In this document: positions 6,492 through 14,283 of the stretch, in pieces
Layout of the letters: every line of letters starts with the position of its first letter
How positions within the stretch are numbered: the stretch's first letter is position 1
Assembly (NCBI GenBank): GCA_016291915.1
Contig: JAEEZP010000222.1
Location: 1 to 20,071 of the forward strand
DNA: 20,071 nucleotides
Direction: 5' to 3'
Source: Prevotella sp.
GTDB lineage: Bacteria > Bacteroidota > Bacteroidia > Bacteroidales > Bacteroidaceae
Notes under the pieces: generated by a model
Databases searched by the model: none
What the model saw: only the letters and a program-made list of their open reading frames with translations
What the model was told of the DNA's origin: nothing
Position numbers and translations under genes: made by a program

Positions 6492-8972
6492 ATGGGGAAA
6501 TATCTGATTTTATTCGCATTTTCCTTAATGTCGGTGGTTGTCTCCGCCGCCGGGAAATTTGTGTTATTCCATTCTGCCGACGATGCCCTTCCCTTACATC
6601 ACCCTTGTGTATCATTTGATAGCCGTGAGCACAGTTGTGTGCAATTGGCTATAGAGAATTTCCAAAAAGACTACGAGAAAGTAACAGGACAACCCTGCAA
6701 CAAACAGGGCGGTCCATATACCATGGTGGTGGGTACCGTGGGGTCCAACAAGCAGATTGACAAATGGGTAAAGCAGGGCGTGCTCCGCGACCTGAAGGGT
6801 AAGACCGAGAAATATATCATCAAGACTGTTGGTGATCAACTCGTCATTGCTGGCAGTGACAAGCGTGGTACTGTGTACGGTGTCTATGAGTTGACCCGGC
6901 AGATGGGTGTCTCCCCCTGGACCTATTGGGCAGACGTACCTGTTGAGAGACACGAGCATATCTATATTCAGAGAGGTGAGTATACAGACGGAGAGCCGGA
7001 TGTACGCTATCGCGGCATCTTCCTCAACGATGAGGCCCCTTGCCTTACCTCATGGGTAAAGCACACCTTCGGAACCGATTATGGTGACCATCGTTTCTAC
7101 GAGAAGGTGTTTGAGTTGATTCTACGATTGAAGGGTAACTGTATGTGGCCAGCTATGTGGATGTGGTCTTTCTATGCGGATGATCCAGAGAACCTTGTCA
7201 CCGCCGACAGGATGGGAATCATGATGGGTACGTCACACCATGAGCCCATGGCGAGGAATCACCAGGAATATGCTCGCAGACGTCAAGAATGGGGTCCATG
7301 GAACTATCATACGAACAAGGACAGGCTTGACACGTTCTTCCGTGAGGGTATTGAGCGTATGAAGAATACCGATGATATTGTAACCATCGGTATGCGAGGC
7401 GACGGCGATGAGGCCATGAGCGCGGAAACAGATACGAAGCTTATGCTGTCCATCGTTAACAATCAGCGTAGGATTATCAAGGAGGTAACGGGGAAGCCTG
7501 CCGAGAAGACACCGCAGGTATGGGCACTCTACAAGGAAGTGCTCGACTATTACGACAAGGGCATGCGTGTGCCCGACGATGTGCTGATCCTGCTTTGCGA
7601 TGACAATTGGGGTAATGTGCGCCGTGTTCCTAATGCCGAGGAGCGCAAACATCCCGGTGGCTGGGGATTGTACTATCACGTTGACTATGTCGGTGCTCCC
7701 CGTAATACGAAATGGCTTAATGTCACGCCCACACAAAACATGCACGAGCAACTCTCCCTGGCCTACGACCATGGCATCAGGAAAATGTGGATACTGAATG
7801 TGGGTGACCTGAAACCCATGGAATATCCGATAGACTTCTTTTTCGACATGGCATGGGATAGCAAGCGTTTTTCTGCACAGACCGTCACTGAGCATACCCG
7901 GCAATTCTGTGCTGAACAGTTCGGAGAGCCTTGGGCAGACAAAACCGCCGAGCTACTGAACCAAATCGGCTGGCTGAACGGGCGTGTGACAGCGGAGATG
8001 CTCAATGCCGACACTTATAATATTGAGACTGGAGAATGGCAACAGGTAGTGGGGCAATATCTTCGACTGGAAACAGAGGCGCTACGACTCTATCTTCGAT
8101 TACCCCGTCAGATGCACGACGCCTACCGGCAATTGATCCTTTTCCCGATACAGGCCATGACCAACCTCTATCAGATGTACGAGGCGGTGGCCATGAACCA
8201 TTATCTTGCCCGTCTTAACGACCCGTCGGCCAATGAGTGGGCACGTAAAGCCGCTGAGTATTTCCATCGCGACTCTTTATTATGCGCAGAATACAACCAT
8301 GATATAGCAGGGGGAAAGTGGAAATACATGATGACGCAGAAACATATCGGTTATACCAGTTGGAATGACGACTTCCCCCATGACACGATGCCGGAGGTGA
8401 TGACCGTGGAGACCCCCGGGGAGGGAGGCTACTCCTTCCATGCCACCACTGCTTATGTCTCTATGGAAGCAGCCCACTACTACAGTCGTAAGGACGCTCT
8501 CGGTGTACAATGGACAGAACTGCCTTTCATCGGCCGTACACTCAGTGGCATGGCGGTACAGCCATATACGTCGCCTGTCGGTGATGCCTCGCTGACCTAC
8601 CGTTTCAGCCTCCATCCTATGGATAGCCATACAGACAGCTATAACATCCATATTGTGGTGAAGTCAACCCTTGACTATCTCAACAAGGGTGGTCTGGAAT
8701 ATGAAGTCACGCTCGACGATGGAGAACCTGTTACGGTCAACTTCAACCATAACCTGAATGAGCAGCCGGAGAACATCTACTCTATCTACTACCCCACCAT
8801 TGCCCGTCGCGTGGTAGAGAGCATCGTCTCATTGCCGGCTACCCGTCGGCCTTGGCACATGCTTACGCTGCACCCCAAAGATCCAGGCATCGTCTTCGAG
8901 AAGATTGTCGTGGATGCCGGTGGCTACCAGCCCTCCTACCTCTTTATGAAAGAGTCACCAAAGACACGGTAA
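6492..8972 (+). CDS. GH115 xylan alpha-1,2-glucuronidase, secreted
   Basis: GH115 enzymes remove (4-O-methyl-)glucuronic acid side groups from glucuronoxylan. The 826-residue product has an N-terminal signal peptide (about 1-20) with no lipobox. The catalytic core is highly characteristic: RYRGIFLNDEAP (172-183), LKGNCMWPAMW (213-223), GTSHHEPM (246-253), GMRGDGDE (300-307). Using a constant offset of 26 recalled from the Bacteroides ovatus enzyme, D180, H249, R302, D306, E349, N372, H396 and Y399 match residues reported important there; this mapping is from memory. The C-terminal part (about 650-826) is the beta-rich domain usual for the family. It starts 10 nt after the DUF4831 gene. Unusually, no SusC/D or other xylan enzymes flank it. 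Confidence 0.93.
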   Translation: MGKYLILFAFSLMSVVVSAAGKFVLFHSADDALPLHHPCVSFDSREHSCVQLAIENFQKDYEKVTGQPCNKQGGPYTMVVGTVGSNKQIDKWVKQGVLRDLKGKTEKYIIKTVGDQLVIAGSDKRGTVYGVYELTRQMGVSPWTYWADVPVERHEHIYIQRGEYTDGEPDVRYRGIFLNDEAPCLTSWVKHTFGTDYGDHRFYEKVFELILRLKGNCMWPAMWMWSFYADDPENLVTADRMGIMMGTSHHEPMARNHQEYARRRQEWGPWNYHTNKDRLDTFFREGIERMKNTDDIVTIGMRGDGDEAMSAETDTKLMLSIVNNQRRIIKEVTGKPAEKTPQVWALYKEVLDYYDKGMRVPDDVLILLCDDNWGNVRRVPNAEERKHPGGWGLYYHVDYVGAPRNTKWLNVTPTQNMHEQLSLAYDHGIRKMWILNVGDLKPMEYPIDFFFDMAWDSKRFSAQTVTEHTRQFCAEQFGEPWADKTAELLNQIGWLNGRVTAEMLNADTYNIETGEWQQVVGQYLRLETEALRLYLRLPRQMHDAYRQLILFPIQAMTNLYQMYEAVAMNHYLARLNDPSANEWARKAAEYFHRDSLLCAEYNHDIAGGKWKYMMTQKHIGYTSWNDDFPHDTMPEVMTVETPGEGGYSFHATTAYVSMEAAHYYSRKDALGVQWTELPFIGRTLSGMAVQPYTSPVGDASLTYRFSLHPMDSHTDSYNIHIVVKSTLDYLNKGGLEYEVTLDDGEPVTVNFNHNLNEQPENIYSIYYPTIARRVVESIVSLPATRRPWHMLTLHPKDPGIVFEKIVVDAGGYQPSYLFMKESPKTR

Positions 8973-8989
8973 GTACCCGTCTTGGTTTT
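8961..8989 (+). terminator. Possible weak terminator at the end of GH115
   Basis: AAGAC (8961-8965) can pair with GTCTT (8979-8983), with an inner GGT/ACC stem and an asymmetric internal loop, followed by GGTTTTG. The stem is short and the T-tract imperfect, so it may only partly reduce transcription into the next ORF. Confidence 0.25.
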
Positions 8990-9026
8990 GTGCCATCATT
9001 GATCAGAATAAAGCAGAAGATACGAT

Positions 9027-9791
9027 ATGATCATCAAATTACACACCCCCAAAAGTCTAAGGGCTGGCAGCGGCATATCGTCGCTGAAGCAGTTCGTGCT
9101 CTCCCTCATCGCTACCTCCATATCCATTGCGCTGACCTTCGGCACGGCGGGCGTGCTCGACCATAACAAGAAACAGAAGGAGAAAAGGCAGATGGTGATG
9201 ATGATCATGTACGACCTGCACAACTCACTGAAGATGGTGGAGCAGGCCGACTCCATGATCAGAAAGTCGATAGATGTGCAACTGGCCATTGCCGAAGATA
9301 CTTCGCTTTACAAGGAAATGAGATTCTCGATATCCCTCCTTCTTCCGAAGATTGACTTCACAGTGGCCACAGAACATATTTTCTCGTCGAGCATTGAGAC
9401 CATCAACACGCTGGGTAATGTGCTCTTCACCGAGGATGTGGCAGAATTCTACCTTAAACGTCAGCAGTACAAGACAGAGGTATGCGACTCCCTCTTAAAG
9501 GAAGTATCCCGAGAGACGCCCTCATCACGCCTCAAGGGATTGCTCGACATTGATTTCTACGTCTATAGCTGGATAAGCGAAGAATTCCTGACCGACATGC
9601 AACGGCTTTTTGCAGAGTGCAAACAACTCATGGATGTGACCGACAAGGATCTGGAAAAATACAAGAAAAAAAGAGAAAGTCTGGAACCCGCTCTACCACA
9701 GACAGCAGAGAAAAGGGATTCGATCATCAATGAAATTACCAGTCTCCAGCAAAGATTGCTAAAAGCCAAGGAGAAAATCAATTGGGAATAA
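9027..9791 (+). CDS. Single-pass membrane protein with coiled-coil region, unknown function
   Basis: The 254-residue product has one hydrophobic segment at about 23-44 (QFVLSLIATSISIALTFGTA) flanked on both sides by basic residues, strongest after it (KKQKEKRQ). The rest is largely helical in character, with long amphipathic stretches, and the C-terminal third (about 195-254) is charged and heptad-like, suggesting a coiled coil. There is no enzyme motif. Topology is uncertain because both flanks are basic. It follows GH115 by 54 nt on the same strand with no TAnnTTTG box in the gap, so it may be the last gene of the nnr-DUF4831-GH115 transcript. I do not assign a function; similar unnamed proteins seem to occur in Prevotella and Bacteroides, from memory. 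Confidence 0.8.
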   Translation: MIIKLHTPKSLRAGSGISSLKQFVLSLIATSISIALTFGTAGVLDHNKKQKEKRQMVMMIMYDLHNSLKMVEQADSMIRKSIDVQLAIAEDTSLYKEMRFSISLLLPKIDFTVATEHIFSSSIETINTLGNVLFTEDVAEFYLKRQQYKTEVCDSLLKEVSRETPSSRLKGLLDIDFYVYSWISEEFLTDMQRLFAECKQLMDVTDKDLEKYKKKRESLEPALPQTAEKRDSIINEITSLQQRLLKAKEKINWE

Positions 9792-9879
9792 AGGTTCAGT
9801 GCCTCCACATCCCACACACCTCATTCCTCTTTTGCTTCCCTTTAACTTCCATCTTTTCCGGAGACATTGTATCTCAGTA

Positions 9880-10497
9880 TTATAATGTATTCATCGTCTT
9901 TTGCAGCTCTTCCAAGAAACGTGTGGCATGTCCACCGTCCATCTGCACATGATGGAATTGAAAACTGATGGGCAAGGTGACTTTGAACCAACCTTTATGA
10001 CATCTGCCCCATGCCAGGAAGGGATTGTTATAGATACCCGAGTATTGATTGACGATGCTGTCAAGCTCTGTTCCCACCAATGCCGAGGTCCCAACGATAG
10101 CGGCTTCAGGGTCTAAGATATCCTGACATGTTTGGCTGATGGTTTTTGTCAAGTATAGGTAATTGACATTAAACTGCTCCAGATCATCGTTACAGACAAT
10201 GTCACAGAAGCTGAGTCCACCTTTTATGTTGTTCACTATCATATTGATAGCAAGGCGATCGTATTGATACAATTTCCCATTCTCAGGCAGCAGATAGAAT
10301 TCTTCCATCTTTGATGCGCTCTTTCCGATACACCAACATAGGAGCATATTAAATTTCCATCCCTTCCGCTTACTCATCTTATACAGACGAGTCACATCGA
10401 AAGTCTTGGTAAGCGTCACCATCGGCATAGGCGATTTCATCCAGTGCTCAAATGCCTCTTTACGATTCGTGTCTTTGGGATCTATCTTTTTTTTCAT
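9880..10497 (-). CDS. Chloramphenicol acetyltransferase-like protein
   Basis: The 205-residue product belongs to the CAT fold, trimeric enzymes that move an acetyl group from acetyl-CoA to a hydroxyl. The signature HHVQMDGGH is at 182-190, with H183 as the expected catalytic base and D187 as the structural Asp (CAT: HHAVCDGFH). The N-terminal NRKEAFEHW (11-19) matches the RKEHFEHY region of CAT. The usual VPCTYS drug-side segment is replaced by SPMPMVTL, so chloramphenicol is not a safe guess for the substrate; many chromosomal relatives in Bacteroidota have unknown acceptors. It starts 17 nt after the GH127 stop and is almost certainly co-transcribed with it. No clear terminator is seen in the 88 nt that separate it from the convergent membrane protein gene. 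Confidence 0.85.
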   Translation of the reverse strand: MKKKIDPKDTNRKEAFEHWMKSPMPMVTLTKTFDVTRLYKMSKRKGWKFNMLLCWCIGKSASKMEEFYLLPENGKLYQYDRLAINMIVNNIKGGLSFCDIVCNDDLEQFNVNYLYLTKTISQTCQDILDPEAAIVGTSALVGTELDSIVNQYSGIYNNPFLAWGRCHKGWFKVTLPISFQFHHVQMDGGHATRFLEELQKTMNTL

Positions 10498-10514
10498 ATC
10501 TTTTCAGATTACTC

Positions 10515-12944
10515 TTAATATCTGTTCACCTTCCATTCCAAGACGCCACCCGACTGTTTATCCTGCAGGATAGCAGTAATCTTCAAGCCCTTTGTCGTTA
10601 CCGGCTTGAAATCAACGCTATTGTAACGATCCTTATCCACAGTATAGGGACTGAGAGCTTCCACATCCATCCAACGGTTGTCTTCGGTGAGATAACTCAA
10701 CCGCCAAATTTGTGGTACACGGAAGTTCCCGTCATAATGATCGTAGTCAAGCCAATATACCTGCACGTTATTCACCTCTGTTGGTTTTTTGAACTTATAC
10801 GCCAAATTCACCTCACCACCGAACTTCAGCCACCAGTAATGATAAGGCTTGGACACATCCGAAGAACGTTTCGGTTCCCACTGGTCGTTGACACCCGATG
10901 CCCAGCCTTCCTGATCAGCACTCTCAGGCGCATCATTCTGAATGGCACGTCGTAAGGTAACACAACGTGCTTCACTGGCAATCGTTGTCTCTGGAACGGG
11001 TGACGCATATTGAGCAGACACCGGTATCCACACCTCCATCTGATCATTCCCGCGGTTATTCCATGTAGAATAAGGTATTGCTTTAAAAGAGACCGACTTG
11101 ATATTTCCATCCTTACATAATGAATAGGCAGAACCAGAGAGGGTCACCACGCCATTGAGAAAAGAAGGCTCATAATGGCATTGTATGTCATCGCCCTTAA
11201 GGATATATTTGTCAAAGACCGTCTTACCATCCTGATCCAGTCCTTCCAAGCAATAAACGACAGGACCTCTCTGCAAAGCAATCTTACCCCTGTCATCCTC
11301 CACATTATCATTGGCCACCACCTTACGCACATCCATCGGCAATGACAATTCAATACGGTCACCTTTCTTCCACTTACGGGTGATGACCATATAGCCATCC
11401 TCACACGGAGGTGTTATCGTCTGACCATTAACCGTTATGCTGATATTCTTTCCTTTGTCCGTAAAAGCATAGAGGTTGTTGCATACCGGTCGGTCGAGTG
11501 TCCAGGAGGGAATACGCAGACGAATCGCAAAGGTACTGCTATTCTTAGGAGACACATCAATCTTCACATTTCCCTCCCAAGGCATCTGGGTAGTTTGGGT
11601 GAGTGACACCTTATTATTGATCGTTTGTATATCAGCCTGTCCCTGTGCATAGAGGTTCACATAGATATCATTCTGACGGGTGGCATAGATATAATGAGGA
11701 ATACTTGCCACAAAACGTGTCACATTACCCGGACAACAGGCACAGCCAAACCAACGGGCACGTGAATGCTGACCCATACTCTCCAAAGGATTATCATAGA
11801 AGAACCTGTCTCCGCTGAGTGAGACACCGCTCATCACGCCATTATACAGTGCACGCTCATAGACATCCACATACTTACTCTCACCCGTCGCCAGGAACAT
11901 CCGGTAGTTCCAATAGACATTCGCAATAGAGGCGCATGTCTCACAGTAAGCCGTATGATTGAAGAGCTCGTAGTTAGGACCGAAGCCCTCACCCTGTGCA
12001 CGACTGCCGATGCCCCCGGTGATAAAGAGTTTCTTACTTGCCATGTTATCCCATATCCGACAGAGTGCCTTAAAATATGCCTCATCACTGGTCAAGGCCG
12101 CAACATCTGCTACACCGGAGTAGAGATAGCCCGCCCTGACGGCATGTCCCACGATCTCATCCTGTACGAGAATCGGCTGATGATCCTGTGAATAGATACT
12201 CGGCTTATGCCCGTCCGTACAACGTCCTGTCTCCTCTACGAAATAACGGGCCATATCGAGGTAATCCTTCTTGCCCGTCACCTTATATAATTTACAGAGA
12301 GCCATCTCCACGATTGGATGACCGGAGGGGCGATGAATCTTACCTTCCCCTTCACCGAATGTCTTACAGATCAGATCGGCATTCTTGATTGCCACGTTAA
12401 GAAAAGACCGTTTGCCGGTAGCTTGATAATGAGCCACGGCCGACTCAATCAGATGACCACTGTTATAGAGTTCATGACTGTTGATCTTTTCCCAACGGTG
12501 TGTCCCCCACCAACCGGAGAGACGTGTACAACGATTCGTGACACAAGTAGTGAGATAGCCATCCTTTTCCTGTGCAGCAGCAATGATTGCGATGACACTG
12601 TCAAGATAATGATCAAGGGCTGCATCGTAAGTAGCGGCCAAAGCATAACTCGCTCCTTCTATTACCTTATACGGGTCGGTATCATCGAATGAGAAATCAC
12701 CTTTATGCTCTCCTTTGATGAGTCCTGCAGCCAAGGCAAAATTATCAAAACGTCCGTTTTTCTCACACTCCTTAAAAGCGGAAGGTATAGAGACTGTCCT
12801 ATTTATCTTGATACGAGGACTCCAGAACACATCGTTGAGATGAACCTGCGTGAAAGGAACCTCACGAATGTCCTGTCGCATGGTCTGAGCCGACAGTGTC
12901 ATCACCAATGACAGCATACCCAAAAATAAAAGTAATCTCTTCAT
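10515..12944 (-). CDS. GH127 beta-L-arabinofuranosidase with C-terminal discoidin-like domain
   Basis: GH127 enzymes release terminal beta-L-arabinofuranose by a retaining mechanism with a zinc-bound cysteine nucleophile. The 809-residue product begins with a signal peptide (MKRLLLFLGMLSLVMTLSAQ). The alpha/alpha-barrel core occupies about 20-430, followed by beta-sandwich domains to about 640. Against Bifidobacterium HypBA1 (recalled numbers) E319 matches E322, E335 matches E338, C337 matches C340, and C403-C404 in CACCPGN match C417-C418, so the catalytic and zinc residues are intact. Residues about 650-809 resemble a discoidin/F5-8C-type domain and could bind glycan. I use the ATG at 12944, since longer in-frame starts run into the aldolase gene and lack a signal peptide. 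A strong promoter lies upstream; a CAT-like gene follows after 17 nt. The exact substrate is not fixed by sequence. Confidence 0.92.
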   Translation of the reverse strand: MKRLLLFLGMLSLVMTLSAQTMRQDIREVPFTQVHLNDVFWSPRIKINRTVSIPSAFKECEKNGRFDNFALAAGLIKGEHKGDFSFDDTDPYKVIEGASYALAATYDAALDHYLDSVIAIIAAAQEKDGYLTTCVTNRCTRLSGWWGTHRWEKINSHELYNSGHLIESAVAHYQATGKRSFLNVAIKNADLICKTFGEGEGKIHRPSGHPIVEMALCKLYKVTGKKDYLDMARYFVEETGRCTDGHKPSIYSQDHQPILVQDEIVGHAVRAGYLYSGVADVAALTSDEAYFKALCRIWDNMASKKLFITGGIGSRAQGEGFGPNYELFNHTAYCETCASIANVYWNYRMFLATGESKYVDVYERALYNGVMSGVSLSGDRFFYDNPLESMGQHSRARWFGCACCPGNVTRFVASIPHYIYATRQNDIYVNLYAQGQADIQTINNKVSLTQTTQMPWEGNVKIDVSPKNSSTFAIRLRIPSWTLDRPVCNNLYAFTDKGKNISITVNGQTITPPCEDGYMVITRKWKKGDRIELSLPMDVRKVVANDNVEDDRGKIALQRGPVVYCLEGLDQDGKTVFDKYILKGDDIQCHYEPSFLNGVVTLSGSAYSLCKDGNIKSVSFKAIPYSTWNNRGNDQMEVWIPVSAQYASPVPETTIASEARCVTLRRAIQNDAPESADQEGWASGVNDQWEPKRSSDVSKPYHYWWLKFGGEVNLAYKFKKPTEVNNVQVYWLDYDHYDGNFRVPQIWRLSYLTEDNRWMDVEALSPYTVDKDRYNSVDFKPVTTKGLKITAILQDKQSGGVLEWKVNRY

Positions 12945-12982
12945 GATAATAGATATTGAATCGGATAATGAGTTATAACATG

Positions 12983-13013
12983 CAAATATACAAATAACTT
13001 GACAATAGACAAA
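12983..13013 (-). promoter_or_regulatory. Promoter of the GH127-CAT operon
   Basis: On the minus strand, TTTG (13010-13013) and TATATTTG (12983-12990) are separated by exactly 19 nt, an ideal Bacteroidota promoter. Transcription would begin near 12979, giving a leader of about 35 nt. The TTTG element lies in the T-run of the aldolase terminator, so terminator and promoter overlap. Confidence 0.75.
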
Positions 13014-13046
13014 AAAATAGCCCTGCAAAAAGGATGCAGAGCTATT
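13010..13046 (-). terminator. Rho-independent terminator of the aldolase gene
   Basis: On the minus strand AATAGCTCTGCA pairs with TGCAGGGCTATT (one T-G wobble) around a 7-base loop and is followed directly by a run of T. Plus-strand arms are 13016-13027 and 13035-13046. It lies 23 nt after the aldolase stop, exactly where expected. Confidence 0.9.
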
Positions 13047-13068
13047 ATTTTCAAATGTGGCTGACAGA

Positions 13069-14085
13069 TTAGTCGAGCTGTGCGAGTTTGTTGTCAGAAC
13101 CCAACACGTCAACAATCTTATGCTTGTACATCTTCTCCATCTCATCACGAGCAGGACCACAGTATTTACGTGGGTCGAACTCACCCGGCTTCTCGTCGAA
13201 TACGCGACGAACGGCGGCTGTGAAGGCCAGACGAGAGTCAGAGTCGATATTGATCTTGCAGACAGCACTCTTAGAAGCCTTGCGAAGCTGCTCCTCTGGA
13301 ATACCTACTGCATCAGGCAGCTTACCACCATGCTCATTGATCATGTCAACATACTCCTGCGGAACAGAAGAAGAACCGTGAAGAACGATGAGGAATCCCG
13401 GCAGTTTCTCCATGATAGCGTCGTGCACGTCGAATGCCAATGGAGGAGGAACGAGCTTACCGGTCTTCGGGTCACGTGTACACTGCTCGGGTTTGAACTT
13501 ATAAGCACCGTGAGAAGTACCGATAGAGATAGCCAAAGAATCACAGCCTGTACGGGTAGCGAAGTCGATCACTTCCTCTGGCTTGGTGTAATGAGACTCC
13601 TCTGCCTGTACCTCATCCTCAACACCTGCGAGAACGCCGAGCTCAGCCTCTACAGTAACATCATACTGATGTGCATACTCTACGACCTTCTTTGTCAGAG
13701 CGATATTCTCCTCATAGGGAAGAGCAGAACCATCGATCATCACGCTGGAGAATCCAAGGTCAACACAGCTCTTGCAAAGCTCAAAGCTGTCACCATGATC
13801 AAGGTGGAGGGCAATCTCCGGATGGTTGCATCCCAGTTCTTTCGCATAAGCAACAGCACCCTGTGCCATATAGCGCAGCAGTGTAGCGTTTGCATAGTTA
13901 CGTGCACCTTTGGAAACCTGCAGGATAACAGGACTCTTCATATCAGAAGAAGCCTTGATAATTGCCTGCAACTGCTCCATATTGTTAAAGTTGAATGCAG
14001 GGATAGCATAACCACCATTAATTGCTCTGGCAAACATTTCTTTGGTGTTTACCAAGCCCAGTTCTTTGTAACTTACCATATTCAT
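13069..14085 (-). CDS. fba: Class II fructose-1,6-bisphosphate aldolase
   Basis: It reversibly splits fructose-1,6-bisphosphate into dihydroxyacetone phosphate and glyceraldehyde-3-phosphate, in the cytoplasm. The 338-residue product shows the class II zinc enzyme pattern: HLDHGDS with catalytic D96 and zinc ligand H97, the ELGVLAGVEDE loop (148-158), SIGTSHGAYKF with H192, and VLHGSSS with H236. A second ATG two codons downstream (14079, giving MVSYKELGL) may be the real start, since relatives begin that way from memory; the difference is two residues. It has its own promoter and a strong terminator, so it is probably monocistronic. Confidence 0.96.
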   Translation of the reverse strand: MNMVSYKELGLVNTKEMFARAINGGYAIPAFNFNNMEQLQAIIKASSDMKSPVILQVSKGARNYANATLLRYMAQGAVAYAKELGCNHPEIALHLDHGDSFELCKSCVDLGFSSVMIDGSALPYEENIALTKKVVEYAHQYDVTVEAELGVLAGVEDEVQAEESHYTKPEEVIDFATRTGCDSLAISIGTSHGAYKFKPEQCTRDPKTGKLVPPPLAFDVHDAIMEKLPGFLIVLHGSSSVPQEYVDMINEHGGKLPDAVGIPEEQLRKASKSAVCKINIDSDSRLAFTAAVRRVFDEKPGEFDPRKYCGPARDEMEKMYKHKIVDVLGSDNKLAQLD

Positions 14086-14146
14086 TTATATTTTTAAAAT
14101 TATTTGTAAATCCTAATCAGTAGTAGACTATTTTTATCAGCAGTTG

Positions 14147-14177
14147 CAAAGATAATTGTTTTTTTTGGTAAAACAAA
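14147..14177 (-). promoter_or_regulatory. Promoter of the aldolase gene
   Basis: On the minus strand, TTTG (14174-14177) and TATCTTTG (14147-14154) are 19 nt apart, a perfect match to the Bacteroidota consensus. The predicted start near 14143 leaves a leader of about 58 nt, AT-rich and without an obvious stable structure. Confidence 0.8.
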
Positions 14178-14283
14178 AAAGATGCTCTACTTTTTTGGTA
14201 TTCAACACACTGAAAACGACACATTGTTCAACTGCCGACAACCAAGAAGGGGGTTTTGTCAGATGTACCTTACAATAATTATT
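14178..14283. other. Intergenic region downstream of the symporter gene
   Basis: This holds the far upstream part of the aldolase promoter region and the 3' side of the symporter gene. A 9-bp imperfect hairpin (arms about 14235-14243 and 14252-14262, two-base bulge) is possible but has no T-run on either strand, so I do not call it a terminator. Confidence 0.3.

Noticed and set aside
9880..10497. Chloramphenicol resistance gene
   Set aside because: The catalytic motif is present but the substrate-side residues differ from resistance CATs and there is no mobile element; only the fold can be claimed.
5438..12944. A polysaccharide utilisation locus around GH115 and GH127
   Set aside because: No SusC/SusD, no hybrid two-component or ECF regulator, and the two enzymes face each other in different transcripts among core genes.
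12945..13268. N-terminal extension of GH127 by 108 residues
   Set aside because: It would overlap the aldolase gene and its terminator, contains low-complexity sequence unlike the family, and hides the clear signal peptide that begins at 12944.
13057..14097. A 346-codon open frame on the plus strand opposite the aldolase gene
   Set aside because: It mirrors the aldolase gene almost exactly, encodes no recognisable protein, and is explained by codon bias on the opposite strand.
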